Translations under genes and position numbers: made by a program
Notes under the pieces: generated by a model
The model's database searches: none
What the model saw: only the letters and a program-made list of their open reading frames with translations
Told to the model about the DNA's origin: nothing
Part shown: in pieces, positions 21,210 through 33,913 of the stretch
Numbering within the stretch: position 1 is the stretch's first letter
Layout: each line of letters opens with the position of its first letter
Source of the DNA: Iris pallida
Taxonomy: Eukaryota > Streptophyta > Magnoliopsida > Asparagales > Iridaceae
Reading direction: 5' to 3'
DNA length: 64,000 nt
Assembly: GCA_029216955.1 (NCBI GenBank)
Contig: JANAVB010016199.1
Coordinates: forward strand, 12,332,214 to 12,396,213

Positions 21210-22581
21210 TGTCACGACCCGCACCCTACAGTAAGGGCACGAGAAGTGGGTACGTCCAGCCTACGCCGCAGTGTCGGCGGTAGAACGCTGTCCTAGGTCA
21301 AACATCTAACAATATAAAGGTACCTGTGCAGTATATACACTCCGAATGGAGGTGACACAACAAATACAGTCTCAATCACATCTAAGGTAGAGCATGATAA
21401 AAGATAGATAAAATATGAAATCCACAAAGAGATACCGCAGATAGAAGTCTAAGTGTCTAAGATACACAAATCCAGAAAACATCTCAAATCTCAAATACAG
21501 TAATCCATAAAGTAAATACAACTCAAGACAACTAAAATAACTATCTATACAACCTCTACTGTGTCTCCTCTAGGCTAGCAGGCAACCTCCAAGCTATATG
21601 TAAAATTTATCAACAGGTCCAGTCAGGACAGGAGCGAGCACAATACATCTCACGCAGTTCATATCAAGTTAGGAAAAATAAAGCATGCAATAGAGTAAGA
21701 TACATGAAACGCTGAAAGAGAATATATGAAGTAAAAGAGATAACTGTAAGGAAATATCTACTATAAATAGAGAACTAGCAGTAACTAGTGAGTCAGAGTA
21801 AAATATAAACATGTGAATGGCATAGGAGATTCATGACTACAGCTAAGAGTGATTCATGACTATAGCTACTTGGATAATATTCACATCCCTATTTATACTC
21901 CCCCATCCCCAATCAATACACAAAGATCTGTTCAAGTTATGTTAAGATTCGTGAAATTTCACATGGCTCATAAAATGAGTGATACGTGAAGGTGATTCAT
22001 GATGGCTCTGTGAACATGAGAGTACATGTGTCACAAGCGATTCGTGAATCAATGAAAGCATAGAGATACGTGATGATTCGTGAAACGCACAAAACATGCA
22101 GTATCCGATGCTCCCGAGGGGGATAACATCTCATAAAAAGATCCATATAGTACCAATCTGTGCTACCAATGTGTCAGCATCAAGTAAAGTAATCTAGAGC
22201 AAGAATATAAATCCTGGCAAGTATGAAACGTTCAGAGAATGTACTCGCCTGATAACTGAATGTCCGAAGAGGATGTACTGCCTGAGGAGAGGTGTCTGTC
22301 TCCTAATCAAAGCAACACAAGTTACAACATGTCTAAAATAAGGAAATAGACAGCTACAATGCATCTACATGCTGTCTAGGTCAAACTAGGCTAAAGTCAA
22401 CACTTGGTCAACTCTAGTCAACTATCTAGTCAAAGCTAGGTCAACTGGGTCAACCTAGATTCAATGAAGTCTCACTAGGCCTAACCAGTCTACCCTAGCT
22501 AGTACACACCATACAAATCCAAGGCTATACAAGCCAACACAAGTCACATATCAAGATACATCACATTCATGCATATTCAAC

Positions 22582-22631
<50 letters not shown>
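21210..22631 (-). repeat. T3 3' LTR, left part
   Basis: Starts TGTCACGACCCGCACC and aligns with 39342-40760 of the partner LTR at high identity. It ends in an (AT)n array at 22583-22629 where T1 inserted; the last five bases, ATAAG, are the T1 target site. Confidence 0.92.
22380..22453 (-). promoter_or_regulatory. W-box cluster in T3 3' LTR
   Basis: Seven GTCAA words (TTGAC on the minus strand) in 74 bp, each in a GGTCAA or AGTCAA context. TTGAC is the core recognised by plant WRKY factors. The same cluster is in the partner LTR at 40512-40585. Confidence 0.6.
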
Positions 22632-23051
22632 TGTAAACCCCCATAATTTATATTTGATTTTTATACTTTAAGTAATTTTTTTGTTATGTATTTCATTAGT
22701 TATGGATTTATATGCTACTAGTTTATTAGTATAATTAATGTAGGTGTGTATATATATATTATTATATATGTGCATGTGCGTATTCCTATTAAATAAGGAA
22801 TATAATAAAATCTAGGATTTTTAGAAATTTGTTTGTAAATTTTTAAGAATTTATTGCTAACTTAAAATATATATATACTTATATTGTGATATATATAAAT
22901 ATAAATAGTTATAATTGTTTAAGTAAAAAAAAAAAGAGAGAGTGGGGCCCGGCCCACACTCAGCCAAGGGCGGCCAGGCTTGGCCGATTGACAGCTTAGA
23001 GTAGAATGGGTTTTTAGTTAAATATTTTTTTTTTGCCGATTGGGTTTTTAG

Positions 23052-23442
<391 letters not shown>

Positions 23443-23479
23443 CCCACCCATCCACTTAAAGTGGGCGGGCCCCATCCCC

Positions 23480-23488
23480 TATATATTA
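23480..23488 (+). promoter_or_regulatory. candidate TATA box of T1 5' LTR
   Basis: CCCCTATATATTAGC sits downstream of the AT cluster and directly upstream of a GCTGCT-GA-AGCAGC inverted repeat. The same sequence is kept in the 3' LTR at 31433-31440. It would start the element's genomic RNA. Confidence 0.5.
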
Positions 23489-25489
23489 GCTGCTGAAGCA
23501 GCAACTCACGACAAACCAGGCTCAACCCACAACCGTGGATCCCTCAATCCTAAACCCACATGTATTTGGTTTTGCTTGAAGTTGATATAAATACAACTTT
23601 TTTCACAAGCCTCAAAACCTTAAACATACAAAACGAAAGTTGAGGCTGATTATACCCTCTTTAACTGCGAATTCATTTCACCAGCGGCGGAGCTTTGTGC
23701 ACGACGAACGGAGCATCGGAAGTCAGCCCCGCGTCACCCATGGAGCAGTTTTCCCACTCAAGGTACCCTACTTCTCTACGATGTAACTTTTTACTCGTAG
23801 CATCGATTTTCGATCCGTAAGATTTTCTGAAAAGTAGACTTGACCCTCTTCGAGATCCTCTTGGTGGATTTTGAAAACAATCCATCAACTTGCTCGAAAA
23901 ATTGAGACAAAGTTGAACAAAAATCTGTTTTCTGTAATACTATAAAACTGTTTTAAAACGACAACTTGTCGGCCAATTTTCTTGCTGTACAGTAAAGTAA
24001 TGTAGGAACTAACTGAAAATAGTAGAAGACAACCTAACCGAGATTGCAATGCATCTTCTGGATCGTCGTTTCAATTAGCGTGTAAAAAGTAGATTGATGT
24101 TGAAGTTGAGGAAAAACCTGTGGTAAGTTATATTAATTTTCTGAATTTTGTTCGATATGGCGTGCGCTCCGACAAACCGGGCGATGTGGTAGCGCGCTAT
24201 ATGCATCAAAAGGCGCATATGGAAGTCGCTGACGTGTGGGAACTGACGGAACTCAGTTTCGTCGCGTATGCACGACGGAATCAACGCGTATCCGTCGAGA
24301 TACCCCCGTATCGGCGATTTGCAAACTTGTCCATAACTTCGTGTACATTCGTCGAATCGAGACAAAACTTGCGCCAACAAGTCCGAATCGAAATTTTGGT
24401 CCTGTATGCCAAGTTTGATTCGATTCTGAGAAGGTCGAATCGGAACCCCTTTTTAGCGGGCCCGCGACCCACTCAAACGGGCGAATTTGCACACGGCTCA
24501 TCGGAATCCAAATCTGGACATACCGTTGAGTTCCTCTCCTCAAACTAAAATCGTAGACATACCGGCAAATTTGCACACTTTGGCACACGTTTTGGTGCAA
24601 AACGAGTCCAACGACGGACATCGTTTTGACCCGAAATTACGATTTTGCCCCTGTTCCAGAATTTGACTTTTAGACAGGCATTTCCTAGGTATATCTTCTT
24701 CACCGAGATCATTTTTGATGTTTGTTTCAGCGTCTGGAGTCATCTGTGATTTGTGAATTTTGCTGCTGACACTTGCTACTCTTGGATTTGCCCTTCTCGC
24801 ACCGCAGGCAAGATACCTTGCCACTTTACTCTGTGATTATTATATTCATATTTTTAGTTGTTATTCTCAGCAGTTCTTTTCTTGATATTATAAAACTGTG
24901 CGTCTAAGTCACACTTGGGTGCAAGCGACTCTATCGATCGTTTTACGCGCTTTATTTATTTCTCTTGCATTGACTTAGTCTAGTGACCACCCATTGATAT
25001 TGAGGTATTGGTATATCTCGTACGGCCTTGACACTTGCTTACCATGTGTTGTGAGTCACATGTAGGACACGTATTCGTGTAGACGACTGGCCACCGATAC
25101 GTATGGTGCGTGCGACGGATAGGAGTAACTGCCAATAGAATTGCATGCTAGAAGACTTGGCAGTTACTAGAGGTTCATGAGTCATGGATGTGACCCTACT
25201 AGGCATTGGGTAGGGAGAACAGTTTCCTTAACGTATGGGTCCTTATGCACTTTCCTATTACTGATACTGCTGGCCTCTGACATTCGAGGAATGTTATGCT
25301 TTGAGGTCCCTGGTATCCTGATGGGGCCACACCTGAGTTACTGCTACTGAGCCAGATACCCATGCGTTGAAGGTCTGTTCTTAACTGCATTTTCATAGTA
25401 GAACTGGTAGGCACCCTATTTCATGCATCCCCTTTCTTTCTATTATATTATCACAGTTTATATGGCATGGTATTTTCTTGTATCTTGCT

Positions 25490-25603
25490 ATGTCCCCTGA
25501 GGACCTGGTTATCTCTCCAGGATTAGACGACTTTCCGCAGGAGTACAGAGCGGCTCTGGATCCATCTTACATCGATGACGAGGCAGTCACTACTGATTTC
25601 TAG
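25490..25603 (+). CDS. short acidic ORF inside T1 5' LTR
   Basis: A 37-codon ATG-to-TAG frame with the motifs MSPEDLVIS, GLDDFPQEY, ALDPSYIDDEA. The partner LTR keeps the same start, length and stop at 33455-33568, with about six substitutions and no indel. Rich in Asp/Glu/Pro. I do not recognise the peptide. It lies well downstream of the candidate TATA box, so it would be in the leader of the element RNA. It could be an upstream ORF, a remnant, or conserved by chance because the LTRs are young. Confidence 0.35.
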   Translation: MSPEDLVISPGLDDFPQEYRAALDPSYIDDEAVTTDF

Positions 25604-25943
25604 TTCATTCTATATTTGAGACATTAGTGGACATTATTTTTACATTTTATTTTTTTCTATTTTGCAGAGGTTGGACTCCGATCTTGTGAGACTATTTTTT
25701 ATAGCTGTTTGGAGTGAGTATGTTCACCCGGCTATCTTTGGATACTCTTATTTATTTATTTGGACTCTATTATCTTCTGTGTTGAGCTGTGATGAGATTA
25801 GATATGTTATTCTGGCCTATTATTATTTTATTTACAGCTTATGTGCGTATATGAGGATTCCATATATTGGAGTCTTCTTCGTATATGTGCAGCTGGCATG
25901 TTCACGTACTTGGTCCTACGTATTTTGGGACTGGGGCGTTACA

Positions 25944-26153
25944 TTTTTTTGTGGTGGCCCATGTAGGTCTACGTTAATATTGTTGGATTACATGACTGTG
26001 CCCAACAAGCCTGTATATAGGAATAGGAATATCTCATCTAGAACTACTACTACCTCTTGACTTCCAATCATTTTTTCAAAACTTCCTTGATTATTCGATT
26101 TACTTCATATCTAATCTTTCCTAATATCAACTTATCTTCCTCGTGCCAACAGT
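25944..26153 (+). other. T1 leader with primer-site-like motif
   Basis: Sequence between the 5' LTR and the gag start. TGGTGGCCCATG at 25952-25963, eight bases after the LTR, occupies the usual primer-site position. It is shared with T2 and T3 but does not match initiator-Met tRNA. Confidence 0.5.
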
Positions 26154-29100
26154 ATGCATTTAAGAAGCGGACGCACTTCTGCCTTGGCCATCACATCTGG
26201 TGAAGAGGCTACTCCGGAGGGACAAAATCCTCCCATGACTCCAGCGACACCATACCAGCCAGGACTGTGGCAGCCTACTACGACACCGACGACGGAGCAC
26301 CCAGAAAATGCAGCACCACCAGGCAGCCAGGCTGGGCAGACCACTACCATGTCCCCGGAAGGGAATGTGCCACTGCCTCCACCACCACCTTTACCTCAGC
26401 AGTTTCCCCCACAGTCGGGACCTCAGATGCCTCTACCACCAACTGATGGGAGCCCTACTTCTCAGTTTATGTATGCCATGATGCAGGCTCAGTGGCAGCA
26501 GACTGAGCTGATAAGACAGACGACGATGGCAGCATTGGCTAGACCACCACCACCTCCACTACCAACACCAGCACCGGCTCTGCATCCTTATGAAGGCTCT
26601 ATCAAGAATTTCACAGATATGAACCCCAAGGCCTTTAGAGGAACAGAGAAGCCATTAGAGGTATCACAGTGGCTTATTAGTACAAAAAAGCTACTGAAGG
26701 CATCCCAGTTGCCAGCCCGAGATTGGATGACAGCAGTGGACCTGCTGTTAGAAGACAATGCTCACCACTGGTAGAAGGCGGAAGAGAGACGATTATGTAC
26801 TGGGATCACCTGGAAGCAGTTCTATGATGTATTTAATGAGAGGTTCTTCCCTATTCATGTTTGAGATGGTCCCTATGACCAGTTCCTTTATCTGAAGCAA
26901 AGGAATATGACAGTTGATGAGTATGACTCAGAGTTCAATCGCCTGAGTCGATTCGGTGCGGGATTGATTCCGATGGAGTTAGAGAAGGCAAGAAGATTTC
27001 ACCAGGGGCTTGTACCAGAGCTGAAGTCTTATACGACTACTCAGTCTCGAGTCTCTTATTTAGCTGTCTTAGAAGAAGCTCATGCTCAGGAGATTCTTCG
27101 CAAGGAGCAGCAGCAGACATCGAGGCGCCATACCCCAGCAGTTACACCAGCTCGGGCTACTCAGAGTGGACCTATTAGGAGGGCCACCGGACAGTTCCAG
27201 CAGAGGCCTACACCTTATCAGAAGCCCACCTGCAACTTTTGTGCGAAGCAGGGACACATTTTGAAGGACTGTCGAATTCGACTCGGATCATGCTTGAGAT
27301 GTGGGTCAGGACAGCACAAGGTGAAGGATTGTCCGGAACAGCAGTCCGTAGCCCCAGCACTTCCAGCATCACAGCCAGCGACAGGAGTACCTCGCCTACC
27401 ATTACCACCCCAGTCAGCATAGTTCGAGAGGGCCAGAGCTCAGGGCCCCAGACATAATCATGGAAAGGTATTCTCACTTGCTGTTGAGGATATAGAGACA
27501 GAGGCAGAGGTCATAGCAGGTATGGTTTTAGTTGCATCTTTTCCTGCTATTACATTATTTGATACTGGAGCCACTCATTCATTCATAGCCACTAGTTTTG
27601 CCACTAGACACAGCATTCCCATCACACCCTTAGCTAAGAATGTTAGAATCCTCACTGGAGGAGGAGTTGTACCTGTTAGTGGTGTTTGTAGACTTTGTCC
27701 TGTAGTGATAAGTGGCAGAGAGATGATGGCACGACTTCTTGTATTCCCTATGCCGACATTTGATGTGGTTCTTGGAATGGACTGGCTGAGCCAGCATTTC
27801 GCTCTCATAGACTGTCATAGGAGCAGTATTATCTTTAGACCACCGAATGAGGCAGAGTTTGAGTTCACCAAAAAAGACGGAGAGAATTGTGATGCACCCG
27901 CATCGGGGACTCATATGATGATGAATGACACCCCTCAACATCCTATCGTCACCGAGTTCGAGGATGTATTCCCCGAGGAATTGCCAGGACTGCCGCCTGA
28001 CCGAGACATTGAGTTTTCTATTGAGCTTATTCCGGGAGCCGAGCCTATCTCATCTCGAGTTTATCGTCTGGCACCCAAGGAGTTGGTAGAGATGAAGACG
28101 CAGATTGATGACTTATTGGAGAAGGGCTTTATTCGTGCTAGTACGTCACCGTGGGGAGCACCCGTTCTTTTTGTGCCTAAGAAAGACGGGACAGTGCGCA
28201 TGTGCATCGACTACAGAGCATTGAATGCAGTGACGGTAAAGAACAAGTATCCCTTGCTGCGTATAGACGATCTATTCGATCAACTGAGTGGAGCAAAAGT
28301 ATTCTCCAAGATTGACTTACGCTCAGGCTATAACCAATTGAAGGTTCGGAAGGAAGATATAGCAAAGACGGCTTTTAAATCAAGGTATGGACACTATGAG
28401 TTCTTCGTCATGCCTTTCGGTTTGACCAATGCACCCGCAGTCTTCATGAATTTAATAAACAAGATCTTTCACCAGTACTTGGACAAATTTGTAGTAGTCT
28501 TTATAGATGATATCTTGATTTACTCTAAGAGTCAAGAGGAGCATGAACAGCATCTAAGGATAGTTTTAGGAACGTTGAGGAATGAGCGACTTTTTGCGAA
28601 GCTTAGCAAGTATGATTTCTTTCTCAAGGAGGTATCATTTCTTGGTCATATTGTTACGGGTGATGGTATATCAGTAGACCCAGAGAAAATCACAACAGTC
28701 GAATCATGATCCGCTTCCACATCAGCTTCTGAAGTGAGAAGTTTCCTCGGACTTGCGGGTTATTATCGACGGTTCGTAGAAGATTTCTCTCGAATAGTGG
28801 GGCCGATGACTCGATTAACTTGCAAGGATCAGGAGTTTATATGGACAGACGAGTGTCAAGCCGCGTTTGACGAGTTGAAGAAGCGATTGACCACAACACC
28901 GATCTTGACACTACCATCGGGCCCAGGAGGATTTGTGATCTACAGCGACGCATTCAGGAAGGGATTAGGATGTGTATTGATGCAGCACGGTCGTGTAGTA
29001 GCATATGCATCATGACAGTTGAGAGTGCACGAGAAGAATTATCCGACCCACGATCTAGAGCTTGTAGCGGTTATCTTTGCTTTGAAGTTATGGAGACACT

Positions 29101-30840
29101 ACTTGTACGGCGAGAAGGTTGATATCTACACTGATCATAAGAGCCTCAAGTACGTGTTCATACAGAAATAGTTGAATATGTGACAGCGACGTTGGTTAGA
29201 GTTGATGAAGGATTATGAGATCGAGCTTCATTATCATCCGGGCAAGGCTAAAGTCGTGGCAGACGCATTAAGCCGTAAGTCCATGGCATACTTTTTGACT
29301 ACGCAGAAGGAGTTGATTAGAGACTTGGAGCAGCTTGGTATTGAGGTAGTATTGTCGGGAGCAGATGGCGTATTAGCCAACTCCAAGTACAATCATCATT
29401 AGTAGAGCGCATCAAGGCAGCATTGCCCAATGACGCTAGATTTCGACGGCTCAAAGAGAGGACTGAAGTAGGAGAGCAGACATGATTAAGGATCCATCCC
29501 GCTGGGACATTACGATGCGGTGATCGCATTTATGTTCCCAATGGAGAGCTACGGCAGGAGCTGATGGCAGAGGCTCACAGTTCGACTTACTCTATTCATC
29601 CCGGATGGACCAAGATGTACCGCGACTTATGATAGTATTATTGGTGGCACGGAATGAAGCGGAAGATAGCTCGATTCTTTGCCATGTGCTTGGTATGTCA
29701 ATAAGTGAAGGTGGAGCACCAGAGGACGGCCGGATTATTACAGCCGCTACCCATTCCCGAGTGAAAGTGGGAGCACATTACTATGGATTTCGTCATAGGT
29801 TTTCCTCCGAGTCCTAGGGGACGTGACGCAGTATGGGTGATTGTTGATAGACTTACGAAGTCAGCCCATTTCTTATCTTTTAGATTGGGCCAGTCGACAG
29901 AGGTATTGGCAGAGATGTATATGGAGCAGATTGTGAGATTGCATGGTGTGCCTGTTAGTATTGTGTCGGATCGTGACTCGAGATTTACCTCGCACTTTTG
30001 GAGGAGCATCCAAGAGAGTTTAGGCACTCGATTGAAGTTTAGCACATCATACCATCCACAGACAGACGGCCAGTCAGAGCGTACCGTACAGACGCTAGAG
30101 GATATGTTGAGAGCGTACATGCTTGATTTTGGCTGTTCATGGGAGGACCATCTCCATCTTATTGAGTTTTCCTACAACAATAGCTATCAAGCGAGCATTC
30201 AGATGACTCCGTTTGAAGCATTGTATGGTAGGAAGTGTCGGTCTCCTGTTTGTTGGAGCGATATAGGAGAGCGACAGCTATTGGGTCCCGAGTTGGTCTT
30301 GAGCACAGTAGAGACAGTGAAGAAAATTCAAGGCCACCTGCGAGCAGCGCAGGATCGCCAGAAGCAGTGGGCGAATAATCGTCGTCGACCCTTGGAGTTC
30401 AAAGAGGGCGACCATGTGTTCTTGAAGATATCCCCCCTAGAGGCACGATTCGATTCGGAGGACGTGGCAAGTTGAGTCCAAGGTACATCAGGCTTTTCGA
30501 TGTCTTAAAACGTGTTGGAGAGGTTGCCTATAGATTGGCTTTGCCACCGTCGCTAGAGGGAGTGCATGACGTATTCTACGTATCTCAGCTGAGGAGGTAC
30601 GTGACGGACAATCATGTGCTTGATCACTCCAAGATCACAGTTGGACCGAGTTTGTCGTACGAAGAGCAACCAGTAGGTATCCTCGATCATCGAGTGAAGG
30701 TGTTGCAGAATCAATCTATTCTGTTGGTTCGCGTGGCATGGAAGCATTACTCGCCAGGGGTGTCTACTTGGGAGCGCGAGGATGACATTCGAAACCGCTA
30801 CCCGCATTTGTTCGAAGACGAAGGTATGTCTTGCAGTTAA
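26154..30840 (+). pseudogene. T1 Gag-Pol polyprotein (chromovirus), broken
   Basis: One frame from ATG 26154 to about 29402 carries gag, protease, RT and RNase H, interrupted by stops at 26772, about 26862, 27420, 28707, 29013 and three more before 29402. Integrase and the chromodomain continue in shifted frames (29783-30475; 30472-30840). Landmarks: Pro-rich Gag N-terminus; zinc knuckles CNFCAKQGHILKDC and CLRCGSGQHKVKDC; protease [45 protein letters not shown]; RNase [22 protein letters not shown]; integrase [34 protein letters not shown]-terminal RVAWKHYSPGVSTWE chromodomain-type end. It would make virus-like particles and integrate with chromodomain guidance, but cannot be translated intact. 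Confidence 0.92.
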
Positions 30841-30910
30841 GCTTTTAGATTACTATTAACTTCCTTGCATTGCATTCGATCCTCCGACCATAGTTTAATT
30901 TCGAGGACGA

Positions 30911-30933
30911 AATTTTCTTTAAGTTGGGTAGGA
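30911..30933 (+). promoter_or_regulatory. T1 polypurine tract
   Basis: AAGTTGGGTAGGA ends directly at the 3' LTR start TGTAAAC. The conserved run GAGGACGAAATTTTC just upstream is usual in Tekay/Del elements. Confidence 0.75.
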
Positions 30934-31326
30934 TGTAAACCCCCATAATTTATATTTGATTTTTATACTTTTAAGTAATTTTTTTGTTATGTATTTCATT
31001 AGTTATGGATTTATATGCTACTAGTTTATTTGTATAATTAATGTAGGTGTGTATATATATATATATTATTATATGTGTGCATGTGCGTATTCCTATTAAA
31101 TAAGGAATATAATAAAATTTAGGATTTTTATGAATTTGTTTGTAAATTTTTGAGAATTTATTGCTAACTTAAAATATATATATATACTTATATTGTGATA
31201 TATATAAATATAAGTAGTTATAATTGTTTAAGTAAAAAAAAAAAAAAAGAGTGGGGCCCGATCCACACTCAGCCAAGGGCGGCCAGGCTTGGCCGATTGA
31301 CAGCTTAGAGTAGAATGGGTTTTTAG

Positions 31327-31390
<64 letters not shown>

Positions 31391-33908
31391 CTAAACCCAC
31401 CCACCCACTTAAAGTGGGCGGGCCCCATCCCCTATATATTAGCTGCTGAAGCAGCAACTCACGACAAACCAGGCTCAACCCACAACCGTGGATCCCTCAA
31501 TCCTAAACCCACATGTATTAGGTTTTGCTTGAAGTTGATATAAATACAACTTTTTCCACAAGCCTCAAAACCCTAAACTTCCAAAACGAAAGTTGAGGCT
31601 GATTATACCCTCTTCAACTACAAATTCGTTTCACCAGTGGTGGAGCTTTGTGCACGACAAACAGAGCATCGAAAATCAGCCCCGCGTCATCCACGAAGCA
31701 GTTTTCCCACTCAAGGTACCCTACTTCTCTATGATGTAACTTTTTACTCGTGGCACCGATTTTCGATCCGTAAGATTTTTTGGAAAGTAGACTTGACCCA
31801 CTTCGAGATCCTCCAGGTGGATTTCGAAAACAACCCATCGACTTGCTCGAAAAATTTGAGACAAAGTTGAACAAAAATCTGTTTTCTGTAATACTATAAA
31901 ACTGTTTTAAAACGACAACTTGTCGGCCAATTTTCTTGCTGTACAGTAAAGTAATGTAGGAACTAATTGAAAACAGTAAAAGACAACCTAACCAAGATTG
32001 CAACGCATCTTCTGGATCGTTGTTTCAATTAGCGTGTAAAAAGTAGATTGATATTGAAGTTGAGGAAAAACCTGTGGTAAGTTATATTAATTTTCTGAAT
32101 TTTGTCTGATATGGCGAGCGCCCCGAGAAACCGAGCGACGTGGTAGTGCGCTATATGCATCGAAAGGTGCGTATGGACGTCACTGACGTGTGGGAACTGA
32201 CGGAACTCAGTTTCGTCGCGTATGCGCGATGGAATCAACGCGTATCCGTCGAGATACCCCCGTATCGGCGATTTGCAAACTTGTCCATAACTTCGTGTAC
32301 AGTCGTCGAATCGAGGCAAAACTTATGCCAATAAGTCCGAATCGAAATTCTGGTCCTGTATGCCAAGTTTAATTCAATTCTGAGAAGGTCAAATTGGAAC
32401 CCCTTTTTAGCGGGCCCGCGACCCACTCAAATGGGCGAATTTGTACACGGCTCATCGGAATCCAAAACTGGACATACCATTGAGTTCCTCTCCTCAAATT
32501 GAAACCGTAGACATATAGTTTGACAACTTTAGAGACCGTAGACTTTGGCACACGTTTCGGTGCAAAGCGAGTCCAACGACGGACATCGTTTTGATCCGAA
32601 ATTACAATTTTGCCCCTGTTCCAGAATTTAACTTTTGGACAGGCATTTCCTTGGTATATTTTCATCATCGAGATCATTTTTGATGTTTTCTTCAGCGTCT
32701 GGAGTCATCTGTGATTTGTGAATTTTGGTGCTGACACTTGCTACTCTTGGATTTGCCCTTCTCGTACCGCAGGCAAGATACCTTGCCACTTTACTCTGTG
32801 ATTATTATATTCTTATTTTCAGTTGTTGTTCTCAGCAGTTCTTTTCTTGATATTATAAAACTGTGCGTCCAAGTCACACTTGGGTACAAGCGACTCTATC
32901 GGTCGGTTTACTCGCTTTATTTATTTCTCTTGCAATGACTTAATCTAGTGACCACCCATTGATATTGAGGTATTGGTATATCTCGTACGGCCTTGACACT
33001 TGCTTACCATGTGTTATGAGTCACATGTAGGACACGTATCCGCGTAGACGGCTGGCCACCGATACGTATGGTGCGTGCGACGGATAAGAGTAACTGCCAA
33101 TAGAATTGCATGCTAGAAGACTTGGCAGTTACTAGAGGTTCATGAGTCATGGATGTGACCCTACTAGGCATTAGGTGCGGAAAACAGTTTCCTTAACGTA
33201 TGGGTCCTCATGCACTTTTCGATTACTGATACTGTTGGCCTCTGACATTCGAGGAATGTTATGCTTTGAGGTCTCTGGTATACTGATGGGGCCACACCTG
33301 AGTTACTGCTACTGAGCCAGATACCCATGCGTTGAAGGTATGTTCTTAACTGTATTGTCATTATAGAACTGGTAGGCACCCTATTGGATGCATCCCTTTT
33401 CTTTCTATTATATTATCACAGTTTATATGGCATGGTATTTTCTTGTATCTTGCTATGTCTCCTGAGGACCTGATTATCTCTCAAGGATTAGACGACTTTC
33501 CGCAGGAGTACGGACCGGCTCTGGATCCATCTTACATCGATGACGAGGCAGTCACTACTAATTTCTAGTTTATTCTATATTTGAGACATTAGTGGACATT
33601 ATTTTTACATCTCATTTCTTTCTATTTTGTGGAGGTTGGACTCCGATCTTGTTAGACTATTTTTTATAGTTGTTTGGAGTGAGTATGTTCACCCGACTAT
33701 CTTTGGATACTCTTATTTATTTATTTGGACTCTATTATCTTCTGTGTTGAGCTGTGATGAGATTAGATTTGTTATTCTAGCCTGTTATTATTTTATTTAC
33801 AGCTTATGTGCGTATATGAGGATTCTATATATTGGAGTATTCTTCGTATATGTGCAGCTGACATGTTCACGTACTTGGTCCTACGTATTTTGGGACTGGA
33901 GCGTTACA
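30934..33908 (+). repeat. T1 3' LTR (2.98 kb)
   Basis: Partner of 22632-25943, with a single AT array (about 31328-31388). Followed by target duplication ATAAG. Confidence 0.95.
33455..33568 (+). CDS. short acidic ORF inside T1 3' LTR
   Basis: Same 37-codon frame as at 25490-25603, starting MSPEDLIIS and ending EAVTTNF. Start, stop and length are identical; only substitutions separate the two. The function is unknown. Confidence 0.3.
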   Translation: MSPEDLIISQGLDDFPQEYGPALDPSYIDDEAVTTNF

Positions 33909-33913
33909 ATAAG

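Noticed and set aside
20940..21224. Proline/serine-rich 94-codon ORF on the minus strand
   Set aside because: It is the complement of a G-rich minisatellite and has no domain or conserved start.
22583..22629. AT arrays as a CRISPR-like or origin element
   Set aside because: Simple dinucleotide microsatellites in a plant retrotransposon context; no spacers or conserved direct repeats.
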